Positions 9,133-17,245 of a DNA stretch of 64,000 nucleotides are shown here, piece after piece. The notes beneath the pieces were generated by a model. It saw nothing but the letters and a program-made list of their open reading frames with translations. It was not told where the DNA came from and made no database searches. Each line of letters begins with the position of its first letter. The stretch's first letter is position 1. Both the position numbers and the translations under genes were made by a program. This DNA comes from Chitinophagales bacterium (GTDB taxonomy: Bacteria > Bacteroidota > Bacteroidia > Chitinophagales > Saprospiraceae), in contig JAKSDI010000216.1 in the NCBI GenBank assembly GCA_022360175.1, forward strand, positions 17,722-81,721. The letters are read 5' to 3'.

Positions 9133-9804
9133 TACTGCAATATACCAAGCGATATTAAACCAGGACCTTGTTCTCAGTTTATTATCAATAAAAGAATCAA
9201 ATCTATTATCTACTCCAAACTCCAGCTTATTGTTATCAGTGAATTCATAGCCGAGTATTAGGACCAGTCGAATTTCCAAACCATATTCTTTTCCCTGGAA
9301 AGAGTGGAGATATTCATTACTAATTTTAAGGTAAAACTCCTTTGAGTCAACCGTTTGCCCATTGAGTGGTAATTGATTGGCTATCCGATATCTCAGTCTA
9401 AACGTAGTTTCTTCGGATTTTTCGAAAGTTTGATCAGAAGAAAAACGATGTGCCAATCGAAAAGCAGCGTATTTACGGTTGAATGTAATTTGTTGTATTG
9501 TGCGGCTTATTATGCTTCCATCTTTGACACGTAAAAGGTAGCCCCCTGCAATGGAGTTATTCAGGCCTGTTTTTTTTGATAAGATAAAAGAGAAGTCAAT
9601 ACGATCGTACTGCCATCCTACATCTTCTTCCTGGTAGAATATTTGCCTGGATTCAGTTTTGAAGTTTAGTTTAATATCATTTACCAACGTCTTATTGATA
9701 TTTAAAACAGGTAGTAGCCCCAATTGATAGGAGGATTGGGCATGAGTACTCCATTGAAATAGTAGGCAACCACCAATAATATATAACTTCAAATTAGTAC
9801 TCAA
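9130..9804 (-). CDS. DUF2490 family outer-membrane beta-strand protein
   Basis: 224 residues with a signal peptide ending STHAQ and alternating beta strands with aromatic ends, the pattern of DUF2490 proteins, which are predicted outer-membrane barrels of unknown role. The only in-frame start is a TTG at 9804, inside the end of the preceding gene (11-base overlap), which suggests translational coupling. The stop codon lies in the terminal repeat of the adjacent palindromic element. Confidence 0.75.
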   Translation of the reverse strand: MSTNLKLYIIGGCLLFQWSTHAQSSYQLGLLPVLNINKTLVNDIKLNFKTESRQIFYQEEDVGWQYDRIDFSFILSKKTGLNNSIAGGYLLRVKDGSIISRTIQQITFNRKYAAFRLAHRFSSDQTFEKSEETTFRLRYRIANQLPLNGQTVDSKEFYLKISNEYLHSFQGKEYGLEIRLVLILGYEFTDNNKLEFGVDNRFDSFIDNKLRTRSWFNIAWYIAV

Positions 9805-10375
9805 GATGGTCCGTGTTTTTGAATATAATGGTAGATTCTTTTAAAAGTCTGCCTCCCTCATCAAATAGCAGTTCCAGCTTTTGATGCTTTTCTTTTCTTT
9901 TTACTGCTACTTCCAGTTCATAATGGATGTTGATATGATCATTGGAATGGAGCGCTTTAGTAGAGGTTATTTTTAATAAATATTCTTCATCCCCAACAAA
10001 TTGGCGTTGGATTTTGCAGATTTTGCTCTTCTGAAAGTTAGTATCTAAATACTCATCAATAGCATTGCGAGTATCCAAAGGCACCTCCTCCCAATTTATT
10101 TCAACCTCAATATCTTCGATCGTACCACTGGTATCGAACTCAATGCTGTATTTTTTAGATTGATACCTGGTTTTAGCTTCAATAGAGTTTTTATAAAAAC
10201 CTTCCTCCTTATACCATTTGACCTTATTTGTGAAGTGTAGCGCATCAACAAACTCCAGGGCTTGTGGAGGCACCTGACTAATGTCTAAGCGATATTCCCT
10301 TTCATATTTAATCTGCCCGTATAGAGCTTTGGGATGAGACATGATGAGTATTAAAGATAGCAATAACATCCTCAT
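9794..10375 (-). CDS. Exported PepSY-like hypothetical protein
   Basis: 193 residues with a signal peptide (to about ALYGQ). The body repeats the motif of PepSY-like proteins: VKWYKEEGFYKNSIEAK, then YSIEFDTSGTIEDIEVEI. The match is weak and the domain assignment is tentative. It overlaps the downstream DUF2490 gene by 11 bases, so both probably act together in the cell envelope. Confidence 0.55.
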   Translation of the reverse strand: MRMLLLSLILIMSHPKALYGQIKYEREYRLDISQVPPQALEFVDALHFTNKVKWYKEEGFYKNSIEAKTRYQSKKYSIEFDTSGTIEDIEVEINWEEVPLDTRNAIDEYLDTNFQKSKICKIQRQFVGDEEYLLKITSTKALHSNDHINIHYELEVAVKRKEKHQKLELLFDEGGRLLKESTIIFKNTDHLEY

Positions 10376-10483
10376 AGTAGGTTTATTTTCATTTCACTAC
10401 ATTTTTTAAATATACCATATTTTTTGTTGCAGCTTATCGACAAATGTCATTGTGATAGCAGAGGCATTTTTACGAATCATTTA

Positions 10484-10534
10484 TATCGCTTGCGACATAA
10501 AATTAAGTTTTGTATATTTGTATCGTGAACGATA
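10484..10534 (+). promoter_or_regulatory. Promoter with two palindromic operators for the peroxidase/OhrR pair
   Basis: The -7 element TATATTTG lies at 10513-10520 and TTG at 10490-10492, 20 bases apart, fitting the Bacteroidota sigma factor. The palindrome TATCGTGAACGATA (10521-10534) covers the expected start point. A second box, TATCGCTTGCGACA (10484-10497, one mismatch from symmetry), covers the -33 element. A half-site GCGATA follows at 10544-10549. This is the layout of a repressor site. The OhrR-like product at 11098-11538 is the obvious candidate binder (inference). Confidence 0.65.
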
Positions 10535-10561
10535 TAGTTGTAGGCGATATAATATAGTGAC

Positions 10562-11047
10562 ATGGGACAAGCATTTTATCAATTTGAAGCCAACAGCCTC
10601 CAGGGGAAAGAAATAAGTATGAGCGACTATGAGGGGAAGGTTGTCCTTGTGGTTAATACGGCTAGTAAATGTGGGTTGACTCCACAATACGAGGGGCTGG
10701 AAACACTTTACGAAAAATACAAAGACGACAATTTTGTTGTTTTAGGATTTCCATGCAATCAATTTGGGAATCAGGAACCGGGTGATGAAAAATCTATATC
10801 GGAAGGTTGTCTGATAAACTATGGGGTAAGCTTTCCTATGTTTGCAAAGATTGATGTTAATGGGGCTGGAGCACATCCTTTGTTTCAGTATCTGAAGAGC
10901 GAATTAAAAGGCACACTAGGCAATCGTATTAAGTGGAATTTTACCAAGTTTTTGATTGATGCCGAAGGAAAACCAGTTAAAAGATTTGCTCCTGTTACAA
11001 AACCAGAGAAAATGGAGAAGGACATTCAGGCCTTACTCAATCATTGA
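10562..11047 (+). CDS. Glutathione peroxidase-family thiol peroxidase
   Basis: 161 residues, full length for bacterial family members. The catalytic set is present: Cys37 in [12 protein letters not shown], Gln67 in [12 protein letters not shown] and Trp125 in KWNFTKFL. The peroxidatic residue is Cys, not selenocysteine. Such enzymes reduce organic and hydrogen peroxides, usually using thioredoxin in bacteria. It is followed 50 bases later by an OhrR-type regulator, and its promoter has two palindromic boxes, so peroxide-inducible expression is likely. Confidence 0.92.
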   Translation: MGQAFYQFEANSLQGKEISMSDYEGKVVLVVNTASKCGLTPQYEGLETLYEKYKDDNFVVLGFPCNQFGNQEPGDEKSISEGCLINYGVSFPMFAKIDVNGAGAHPLFQYLKSELKGTLGNRIKWNFTKFLIDAEGKPVKRFAPVTKPEKMEKDIQALLNH

Positions 11048-11097
11048 ACATGCTGTTGACCGTATTTTGTTATGTTTGTAGTTTAGAGCTTTATGAT

Positions 11098-11538
11098 ATG
11101 AAATACGAACAATTAAAATTAGAAAATCAATTATGCTTTCCTGTTTATGCAGCATCTCGCCTAATCACAAGAGCGTATCAGCCTTATTTGAATGAATTGG
11201 GCATCACCTACCCGCAGTATCTGGTTTTGTTGGTTTTATGGGAAGAAGACAACATTTTGGTAAATGATATTGCCAGGAAACTCATACTAAATACCAATAC
11301 AATTACCCCTCTTCTTAAACGAATGGAGCAGCAGGGCCTTGTTGAACGAAAACGCTCGGAAGTAGACGAACGTAAAGTTTGTGTGTTATTAACTGAAGAG
11401 GGGGAGCAACTAAAAGCAACAGCAGCTTTGATCCCACAGAAGGTAGGTGAGCATCTAGTAAATGCAGGGCTAGAGGTTGATGATTTGTTAGCGCTAAAAG
11501 ATAGCCTCAATTCTATTATCTCGTTTTTGTCAAAGTAG
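11098..11538 (+). CDS. ohrR: OhrR-type MarR-family organic peroxide regulator
   Basis: 146 residues from the ATG at 11098. The N-terminus LENQLCFPVYAASRLITRAY matches OhrR, with Cys13 at the position of the peroxide-sensing Cys. The winged helix follows (LVNDIARKLILNTNTITPLLKRMEQQGLVERKRSEVDERKV in sense). OhrR normally represses the peroxidase gene ohr; here the partner is a glutathione peroxidase instead. The earlier in-frame ATG at 11044 overlaps the peroxidase stop and adds residues outside the family. A TATGTTTG at 11071-11078 could be a separate -7 element. Confidence 0.85.
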   Translation: MKYEQLKLENQLCFPVYAASRLITRAYQPYLNELGITYPQYLVLLVLWEEDNILVNDIARKLILNTNTITPLLKRMEQQGLVERKRSEVDERKVCVLLTEEGEQLKATAALIPQKVGEHLVNAGLEVDDLLALKDSLNSIISFLSK

Positions 11539-11713
11539 TTAGAGTCGATACCAATCTCTATTCTTAATCACTCAATATTCTTATTCCTTCCCAGGCCAAA
11601 GCTCTTGTTAATCCTTCATTTGCTTTTGGTACAATCAAGTGTCTTTGTTGTTCAAGGGAGAAATCGTTTAAATCATCAACTATCAGATATTTTGAAAATG
11701 CTGTCAAAGTAAT

Positions 11714-11860
11714 GATTTCGGAGAAATCACATCTTTTTTGCTAAGGCAAAAAAGCTTTCGACTTCGGATGAAGTCGCACAAATAACAGCATATGCGACTT
11801 CATCCGAAGTCGAAATTTCCATCATAAGCCTTTTCAATAAAGTTTCGACTTCTCCGAAGT
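11714..11860. repeat. Compound hairpin repeat, copy 1 (between convergent genes)
   Basis: A string of hairpins: a short GATTTCGG stem at 11714-11728, a T-run/A-run stem at 11734-11753, a perfect 23-base inverted repeat at 11756-11778 and 11793-11815, and a smaller GACTTCTCCGAAGTC unit near 11846-11860. The same assembly occurs inverted at 41514-41630. It lies between ohrR (+) and the LamG gene (-). It may act as a two-way terminator. The remaining bases of the 11539-11915 gap show nothing recognisable. Confidence 0.8.
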
Positions 11861-11915
11861 CTCTACCAGTCTTTTCAGTATTAATAAAGCACTATTAAAG
11901 ACTGATAATATCTCT

Positions 11916-12947
11916 TTATAATTTCAAAAATTTAAATATTTGCCTTCTGTTATTAGATGTCAAGATATCAATGAAATAGCTGGATGCTGATAAAGTACTA
12001 ATGTCAATGAGCAAATCCGGTTCAGGTTTTAGTACTATTTGTCCGAGGTGGTTTCTAATGGTTATGGATAAAATATTCTCAGCATTTGTGAGATTTAAAA
12101 AGTTACTTGTTGGATTGGGGTAAATATCAATTTGATTGAATAGGTCATGTTCAGCTGTGTTAACCATAGTGTTTGCACATGCACTGGTAATAAAATTGGA
12201 AGTCGATGATCCGTTGAGATCAAAATCTACTAATAATCCATTATTAGACGGTTGCGCGAGATTGTTTAGATTTGATATTGTGGTGTTATAACCACTCGGT
12301 GTCCCCTGGTTAAAGTTGAAATACGCTAATAAGCCAGTTTCATTCCCAACCAATTCGATGTCTTTGTGATTGTCAATATCAGCTTGTGATTTTGCAATAT
12401 TCCAAATTCTAAAATCATCTAATTCGCCATGATAAAAAGCCGATGTTGGAATAGGAGCCATATCATATTCTTGACCTAAAGAATGTAGATCCATATTCTG
12501 AAATCCAATTATATAATTGGCTGAAGCTTCTAGTTCTCCATCAAGATAAAGTAAGCAGATTCCATTATTATAGGTAAAAGCAATGTGGTGGCATTTATTG
12601 TCACCAATTGGGGTGGTACCTACCATATATTGATTCGAACCATCGTTGATGTACACTACAACAGCATCCGAGACATTATCTATTGGCCCTGCACATCGGA
12701 TAAGGAATCTGTTTCCATAATCACTAGTATTTACGGCATAAAATGTATTATAATCCGTATTCAATTGCGCATTAAACTTAACCCAAAATTCAATTGTGAA
12801 TTCACTGAGATTGTTTACATCCTGAGCAATTTTATTGAGTGCAACATAATCATCAGTCGCAAAGTGAAGTGAATTATTATTGTTTTGAGAGACTGCATTT
12901 TGAAAGCATATAGTTAATATAAATATGCCAACTAAAATCTTTTTCAT
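11916..12947 (-). CDS. LamG-domain protein with T9SS sorting tail
   Basis: 343 residues from the ATG at 12947, where a signal peptide begins (MKKILVGIFILTICFQNAVSQ). Residues about 25-220 form a LamG/concanavalin-like domain (FTIEFWVKFNAQ, HIAFTYNNGICLLYLDGE, FYHGELDDFRIWNIAKSQ). The last 75 residues are a T9SS C-terminal sorting domain (DIYPNPTSNFLNL, then IRNHLGQIVL, ending KFLKL). It is therefore secreted or surface-attached; LamG domains usually bind glycans or proteins. A longer frame to 13049 is not supported by a signal peptide. Confidence 0.88.
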   Translation of the reverse strand: MKKILVGIFILTICFQNAVSQNNNNSLHFATDDYVALNKIAQDVNNLSEFTIEFWVKFNAQLNTDYNTFYAVNTSDYGNRFLIRCAGPIDNVSDAVVVYINDGSNQYMVGTTPIGDNKCHHIAFTYNNGICLLYLDGELEASANYIIGFQNMDLHSLGQEYDMAPIPTSAFYHGELDDFRIWNIAKSQADIDNHKDIELVGNETGLLAYFNFNQGTPSGYNTTISNLNNLAQPSNNGLLVDFDLNGSSTSNFITSACANTMVNTAEHDLFNQIDIYPNPTSNFLNLTNAENILSITIRNHLGQIVLKPEPDLLIDISTLSASSYFIDILTSNNRRQIFKFLKL

Positions 12948-13064
12948 GACAATTTTATTTTTTGTAGAGCACATTGCATTTATACTGTGACAATCGTTTC
13001 CGGACAAGGTAATGAAGAAAATCTTTTTGTTATCTAAATAGCAAGACAATTTGCAAAAAAGAGA

Positions 13065-13928
13065 TCAATCTACTTCCACATTTTCAATCATTACAGCATC
13101 GGCATTAGGCACTATTTCATACCCTAATCTACTACTTGTGATTTTTACAAAAGATGCTCCGAGAAAGATGATTTGGGAGGTGTAGTATACCCAAAGCATC
13201 AATAAGGCTAGGACACTAGCAGAGCCAAAGGTGGAAGTGATATGACTACGGCCTATATACATGCTGATAGCTGTCTTTCCGAATATAAAAAGTATCGTGG
13301 TAAATATTCCTCCAAGGACAGCAGCTTTCCAATGTATTTTGGCATCCCCCAAAAATCTATACATCATGACAAAAACAATACAGAGTGCTACAAAGGAAGC
13401 TAGATGTTCATATAGGTACAAAAGCGAGTAATTGCCCTGTAATCCGCTGCTATATTTCATAAGGAAGCTATTCGCTATTACGCTGGTTAGCATAATGAAA
13501 AATAGGCTGGTCAATATTAGAAAAGAGGTCAAATGGGTTGTCAGATATTTTAGGATACTACTTTTGGGTTTCGCCTTTATATTCCAGATGCTATTGAATG
13601 AACTGTGAACCTGGGTAAACATTCCCGAAGCACTAAGGGCTAGTGTAACAAACCCGATGATTGAAGTTAGAATAGAGTTATGGTTCGTATGCTGATTTTT
13701 GATGAGGTTTTGTATCTGCATGGAAGCATCATCACCTAAAGTATCTTTTAGCTGAGTATAGATTTCTCCGGAAACAGCCTGTTCTCCAAAAAATAAACCA
13801 AGGAGAGAGGTGATGATGATAATGATTGGAAATAAGGAAAATACAGCATAATAGGCTAAGGAAGCTCCTTTTTCAGAGGTATTGCTATTTGAAAAATGAC
13901 TAAAAACATCTTTTAGAAATTGTACCAT
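13065..13928 (-). CDS. YihY/BrkB-family inner-membrane protein
   Basis: 287 residues with about six hydrophobic segments. The family pattern is clear: GASLAYYAVFSLFPIIIIITSLLG near residues 21-44, then WNIKAKP, and a late segment LMLWVYYTSQIIFLGASFVK. The role of this family is not settled. Its start codon abuts the stop of the upstream permease gene with no space, indicating one transcript. Confidence 0.88.
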   Translation of the reverse strand: MVQFLKDVFSHFSNSNTSEKGASLAYYAVFSLFPIIIIITSLLGLFFGEQAVSGEIYTQLKDTLGDDASMQIQNLIKNQHTNHNSILTSIIGFVTLALSASGMFTQVHSSFNSIWNIKAKPKSSILKYLTTHLTSFLILTSLFFIMLTSVIANSFLMKYSSGLQGNYSLLYLYEHLASFVALCIVFVMMYRFLGDAKIHWKAAVLGGIFTTILFIFGKTAISMYIGRSHITSTFGSASVLALLMLWVYYTSQIIFLGASFVKITSSRLGYEIVPNADAVMIENVEVD

Positions 13929-15218
13929 TTATGCCTGGTTTTTCTTCGGTTCCGTTTTTTTGTAGAGATATTCGGTTGCAAAACTAAAAGCTATAATACC
14001 CAATGCAATAAAAACATCTATTTTGTTTACAAAATAATGCTGTACCAATAGTGCCAGCATTGCCAAAAAGCACAAAACAGCCCCAATTATAGGAATGATC
14101 TTATTGCTATTTGTTTCTTTAGACAGCTTAAAACCAACGAAATTCACAATTGAAAAGATCAGTAAAAAGCCAACGCTACCTGCAGTAGAGATACTTTCCA
14201 GTTTTAATGTATTTACCAAAATGATGGTAGCAATGGTAGTGACTAACAATCCTACGGGATGGCCCCATAACAGACAGGTAAATTGTTTTGGTAATTCATC
14301 ATCCTCAGCAATTTCGAAATTGACCTTGCTCCCTCCATATAAAGAAGCATTAATTGCAGAGAAGGTTGAAATCAATGCTGCAACAGTAATAACAGTAAAG
14401 CCTAACTTTCCTAGCATAGGTTTGGCGGCCTCTGCCAGTACGTAGTCTTGTGCTGTTGCAATATCACTAAATGCTAATGATCCAACGGTGATTGCAGCAA
14501 TTATGATATACAGAAATATTACAAAGATGACGGACCAATAATAGGCTCTTGGTATGTTCTTTTCTGGATTTTTAATATCGGGAGCAGCATTCGCAATAAG
14601 TTCAAAGCCTTCATAAGCTACAAAAATAACCATACCAGCGGTTAATAATTTGAAAGGAGATTCCCAATGCTCTGGTGAAAGTTGTTCTAGATGGGGATTG
14701 CCAAATAACCCATACAACCCAAAACCAACAAAGGTTAGCAGGATAATTAGCTTTATAATAACTGCATAAGATTCTATTTTTCCAACTACAGCAATACTGT
14801 AGTAATTAATGAATGCTGCTATAAGCACAATAGCCGTTGCATATATATGAGAATCAATCACCTTATCACTAGTGAGCTGCAACAAATTAGGGGCATAAGA
14901 CCCAAATGCTGAGGCATAAAGTGCCAGCATAATAATATAACTAAACCAGAGTAAATTATTAATACCTCCACTAAACACCCCTATACCAAAACCCTGATTC
15001 ACAAATTTGACAGTTCCTCCTCTATCCGGGTATTTTAAAGAGAGTTTTACATAACTATAAGAAGTGATTAGAGCAATAAGTCCGGCAATTAAAAATGAAA
15101 TGGGAGTACCTCCTTTGGCAAGGGCAGTTGCAAGGCCTAGTACCGCAAAAATTCCTCCGCCAACCATTCCTCCAATCCCAATTGATATAGCTTCTTTTAA
15201 TCCAATACCTTTATTCAT
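13929..15218 (-). CDS. APC-superfamily amino-acid permease
   Basis: 429 residues with about twelve membrane segments. The glycine-rich first helix (GIGGMVGGGIFAVLGLA, near residues 10-26) is the substrate-contact motif of APC transporters. ISTFSAINASLYGGSKV and a mid-protein VAYEGFELIANAAPDIKNP also fit. It likely imports amino acids or related amines with protons. I chose the ATG at 15218; a longer frame begins at 15296 inside a hairpin element and adds a non-hydrophobic stretch. A short decayed copy of a similar C-terminus lies at about 15500-15600. Confidence 0.88.
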   Translation of the reverse strand: MNKGIGLKEAISIGIGGMVGGGIFAVLGLATALAKGGTPISFLIAGLIALITSYSYVKLSLKYPDRGGTVKFVNQGFGIGVFSGGINNLLWFSYIIMLALYASAFGSYAPNLLQLTSDKVIDSHIYATAIVLIAAFINYYSIAVVGKIESYAVIIKLIILLTFVGFGLYGLFGNPHLEQLSPEHWESPFKLLTAGMVIFVAYEGFELIANAAPDIKNPEKNIPRAYYWSVIFVIFLYIIIAAITVGSLAFSDIATAQDYVLAEAAKPMLGKLGFTVITVAALISTFSAINASLYGGSKVNFEIAEDDELPKQFTCLLWGHPVGLLVTTIATIILVNTLKLESISTAGSVGFLLIFSIVNFVGFKLSKETNSNKIIPIIGAVLCFLAMLALLVQHYFVNKIDVFIALGIIAFSFATEYLYKKTEPKKNQA

Positions 15219-15239
15219 TATGGGTGTGTTTTTATTTTT

Positions 15240-15403
15240 AGAGCTTGTTTGGAAATTATTAATTGGTCTACAAATGTCCCTTTTTTGTTTATGCATCAGC
15301 TATTTTTCGCTACGTACTTAATCAGTATGCAGCTCTAAATGAGCTTTGTCTAAACAAAAAATGATCTATTTTCGACTCAAAGAACAAACCCCAAACAAGC
15401 TCT
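15240..15403. repeat. 164-base long imperfect hairpin element
   Basis: A 13-base inverted repeat (AGAGCTTGTTTGG at 15240-15252, complement at 15391-15403) encloses arms that go on pairing imperfectly, including a matched TTTTTTGTTTA block at nearly equal distances from both ends. It has no coding capacity. It lies just upstream of the permease start, so it may sit in its promoter or leader. Confidence 0.6.
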
Positions 15404-15499
15404 TAATCAATCTAAGCTGATTATCTGGCTTTGCTTTTCTCAGGCATATGCCGAATATTGAAACCTTGTAAAGATACTTAATTGATTGGGATCACTTAC

Positions 15500-15620
15500 T
15501 TAGTTGCAATCCGAAGAGTTATAATACCCAATGCAATAAAAATTTGTAGAATAATCTTGGGCAATCTTACAGGCATTATTGAAAATATAAGATAACCCCA
15601 ATTAATCAGGAGTGCTCTTT
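15500..15620 (-). pseudogene. Decayed C-terminal remnant of a transporter-like gene
   Basis: On the minus strand a short open stretch ends LQIFIALGIITLRIATK and a stop. The intact permease ends similarly (VFIALGIIAFSFATEYLYKK). A 23-base stretch at 15520-15542 is identical to 13992-14014 inside the permease. No start or upstream part remains. The stop lies in a TAAGTAAGTGAT motif. The rest of the gap up to 15895 is AT-rich and shows nothing else. Confidence 0.4.
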
Positions 15621-15895
15621 TTCATCTAATTTGATGGATTCTTCGCTTGGGATTATTTATAATTTTGATTTGTGTGGTTTTTGTGAAATTTAATATTGTT
15701 TAATTGTTATTAAGTGGATTAATTATCTATATAGTGGTCTTTTGTTGGGATAATTTGTATTTTAGGGTAGTCATAATCTTCCTGCTATCAAATTTTTCAT
15801 TATAGCAAAATGTACTTCCCTCATAATTTTCAGTAGATGAGACGGCCTCAACGGTCTAAATTATCATATGTAATAACCACATTAAACCACTTACC

Positions 15896-16348
15896 ATGAA
15901 AACCTCATTCTTTTTTAAAGCTCTGGCTTATGCATTCGTTCTCATCATGATTTTAACTACCATGGCTTGCGAATGTGATTCTGCAACTATGCACGACAAC
16001 ACCTGGGTACTTACCGAATATGGGCCTAACAATGCTACTATTGCAGTTATTGATCCCTCTACTATCGATCCTCCAGGTGGAGGAGAGATTACCCTGCGTT
16101 TTGATGACGGTAATGTCAACGGAAATGATGGATGCAACTTATATTTTGGTACTTATTCACAAAGTAATTGCAATCTGTCCATTGGTAATTTAAGCACTAC
16201 ATTAATTTACTGTTTCCCACCTATTATCATGACGCAGGCTAGTAATTACAAAAACATTTTAGTTGATGTCCAAACTTTTAGTACTGCGAATAATCAATTA
16301 AAACTTTGTACTGGTGATGACCGGGTTTTGATATTCGATAAGCAATAG
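15896..16348 (+). CDS. META/HslJ-domain lipoprotein
   Basis: 150 residues. The N-terminal hydrophobic segment ends TMACECD, consistent with a lipoprotein. The rest follows the META (DUF306/HslJ) domain: WVLTEYGP, EITLRFDDGNVNGNDGCNLYFGTY, then ...CFPPIIMTQASNYKNILVDVQTFS in sense, ending LKLCTGDDRVLIF. META domains occur in envelope-stress and hypothetical proteins; the role here is unknown. A lipoprotein gene follows 62 bases later and is probably co-transcribed. Confidence 0.75.
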   Translation: MKTSFFFKALAYAFVLIMILTTMACECDSATMHDNTWVLTEYGPNNATIAVIDPSTIDPPGGGEITLRFDDGNVNGNDGCNLYFGTYSQSNCNLSIGNLSTTLIYCFPPIIMTQASNYKNILVDVQTFSTANNQLKLCTGDDRVLIFDKQ

Positions 16349-16410
16349 AATTGCGAAATTTCTTTCAAGCGCAGGCTAAATATTTCCAAACGATTAAATC
16401 AGATGATATT

Positions 16411-17088
16411 ATGAAAAATATATTTTTCTTTCCCAGCTTTCTTTCCCTTCTTATCTTGTTTTCCTGTTCAGAAAAACAAGTGATACCTACTCAACCACAA
16501 TCTGCTATAGACGGAGCCATTCAGGAACTGAATCAAGCCTTGATGGATCAGGAAATACAAGGAACTTTCTCTTTGGAAGCTATTGAAGATGAAGGTTCTT
16601 TGACGGTTTCTTTAAAAAATAAAGCCATTGGTAATAAGGTAGCATTTCCTGATGAAGAGTCCAGTGTTTTATTAGGGCTATCCCTTGAGAAAGACTATAA
16701 GGACCAGTCCTCTACTATTTACAAATCTCAATTGATGAGGAACGGTCGTAATTTAGTTTATGAATTAACAGATTTGAATAATCAATCAATTAATAAGAAA
16801 AAATCTCAAATTCCAGATGATATTTTTGAATCACCCACTCCACCTATTTGCCCCGTGTTTGATTCATTCGATGATTGTTTGAAAGATTTCTGGTGTAACG
16901 AAGGCGCAAAATTACAATGCCAGGCTAACGAAACTTGCGAAGTCATAATAACAGGACTTTGCTGCTGTGATAATGCCGGTAACTGTGTGTGGTATGATTT
17001 CATTCATATTTATCCTGAAAATCCTCTTTGCCCTCCCCGAGGTATAGAAGCAATTAATATTCCGGTTATGGAAGTACTATTGAGATAG
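16411..17088 (+). CDS. Cysteine-rich hypothetical lipoprotein
   Basis: 225 residues from the ATG at 16411, the start of a lipoprotein signal (LLILFSCSEK). The middle is acidic and helical. The C-terminal 80 residues hold about twelve cysteines, including DCLKDFWC, CQANETC and LCCCDNAGNC, suggesting a disulphide-bonded or metal-binding module. I do not recognise the family. The upstream TTG-started extension has no signal character. A hairpin follows the gene at 17101-17156. Confidence 0.65.
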   Translation: MKNIFFFPSFLSLLILFSCSEKQVIPTQPQSAIDGAIQELNQALMDQEIQGTFSLEAIEDEGSLTVSLKNKAIGNKVAFPDEESSVLLGLSLEKDYKDQSSTIYKSQLMRNGRNLVYELTDLNNQSINKKKSQIPDDIFESPTPPICPVFDSFDDCLKDFWCNEGAKLQCQANETCEVIITGLCCCDNAGNCVWYDFIHIYPENPLCPPRGIEAINIPVMEVLLR

Positions 17089-17100
17089 TAATAATTGGCC

Positions 17101-17156
17101 TGGCCACAGATTCGCAAAATATCGTGCTGTGATTAAAGAATAAGAGTCTGTGGCCG
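17101..17156 (+). terminator. Probable terminator hairpin
   Basis: Inverted arms GGCCACAGA (17102-17110) and TCTGTGGCC (17147-17155), 36 bases apart, start 14 bases after the lipoprotein stop. The loop is long and no strong T-run follows directly, so the call is moderate. Confidence 0.4.
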
Positions 17157-17245
17157 GTCAACCTACGGATCGTTTTAAAAATGAGTATTACACTACCTAT
17201 TGGCTGGCATCTATATACATAGCCGTTTAAGCTTAATGCTTGCAA

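Noticed and set aside
14095..14445. A long plus-strand frame antisense to the amino-acid permease
   Set aside because: The opposite strand encodes clear transmembrane segments of the permease; the antisense frame has no start context or motif.
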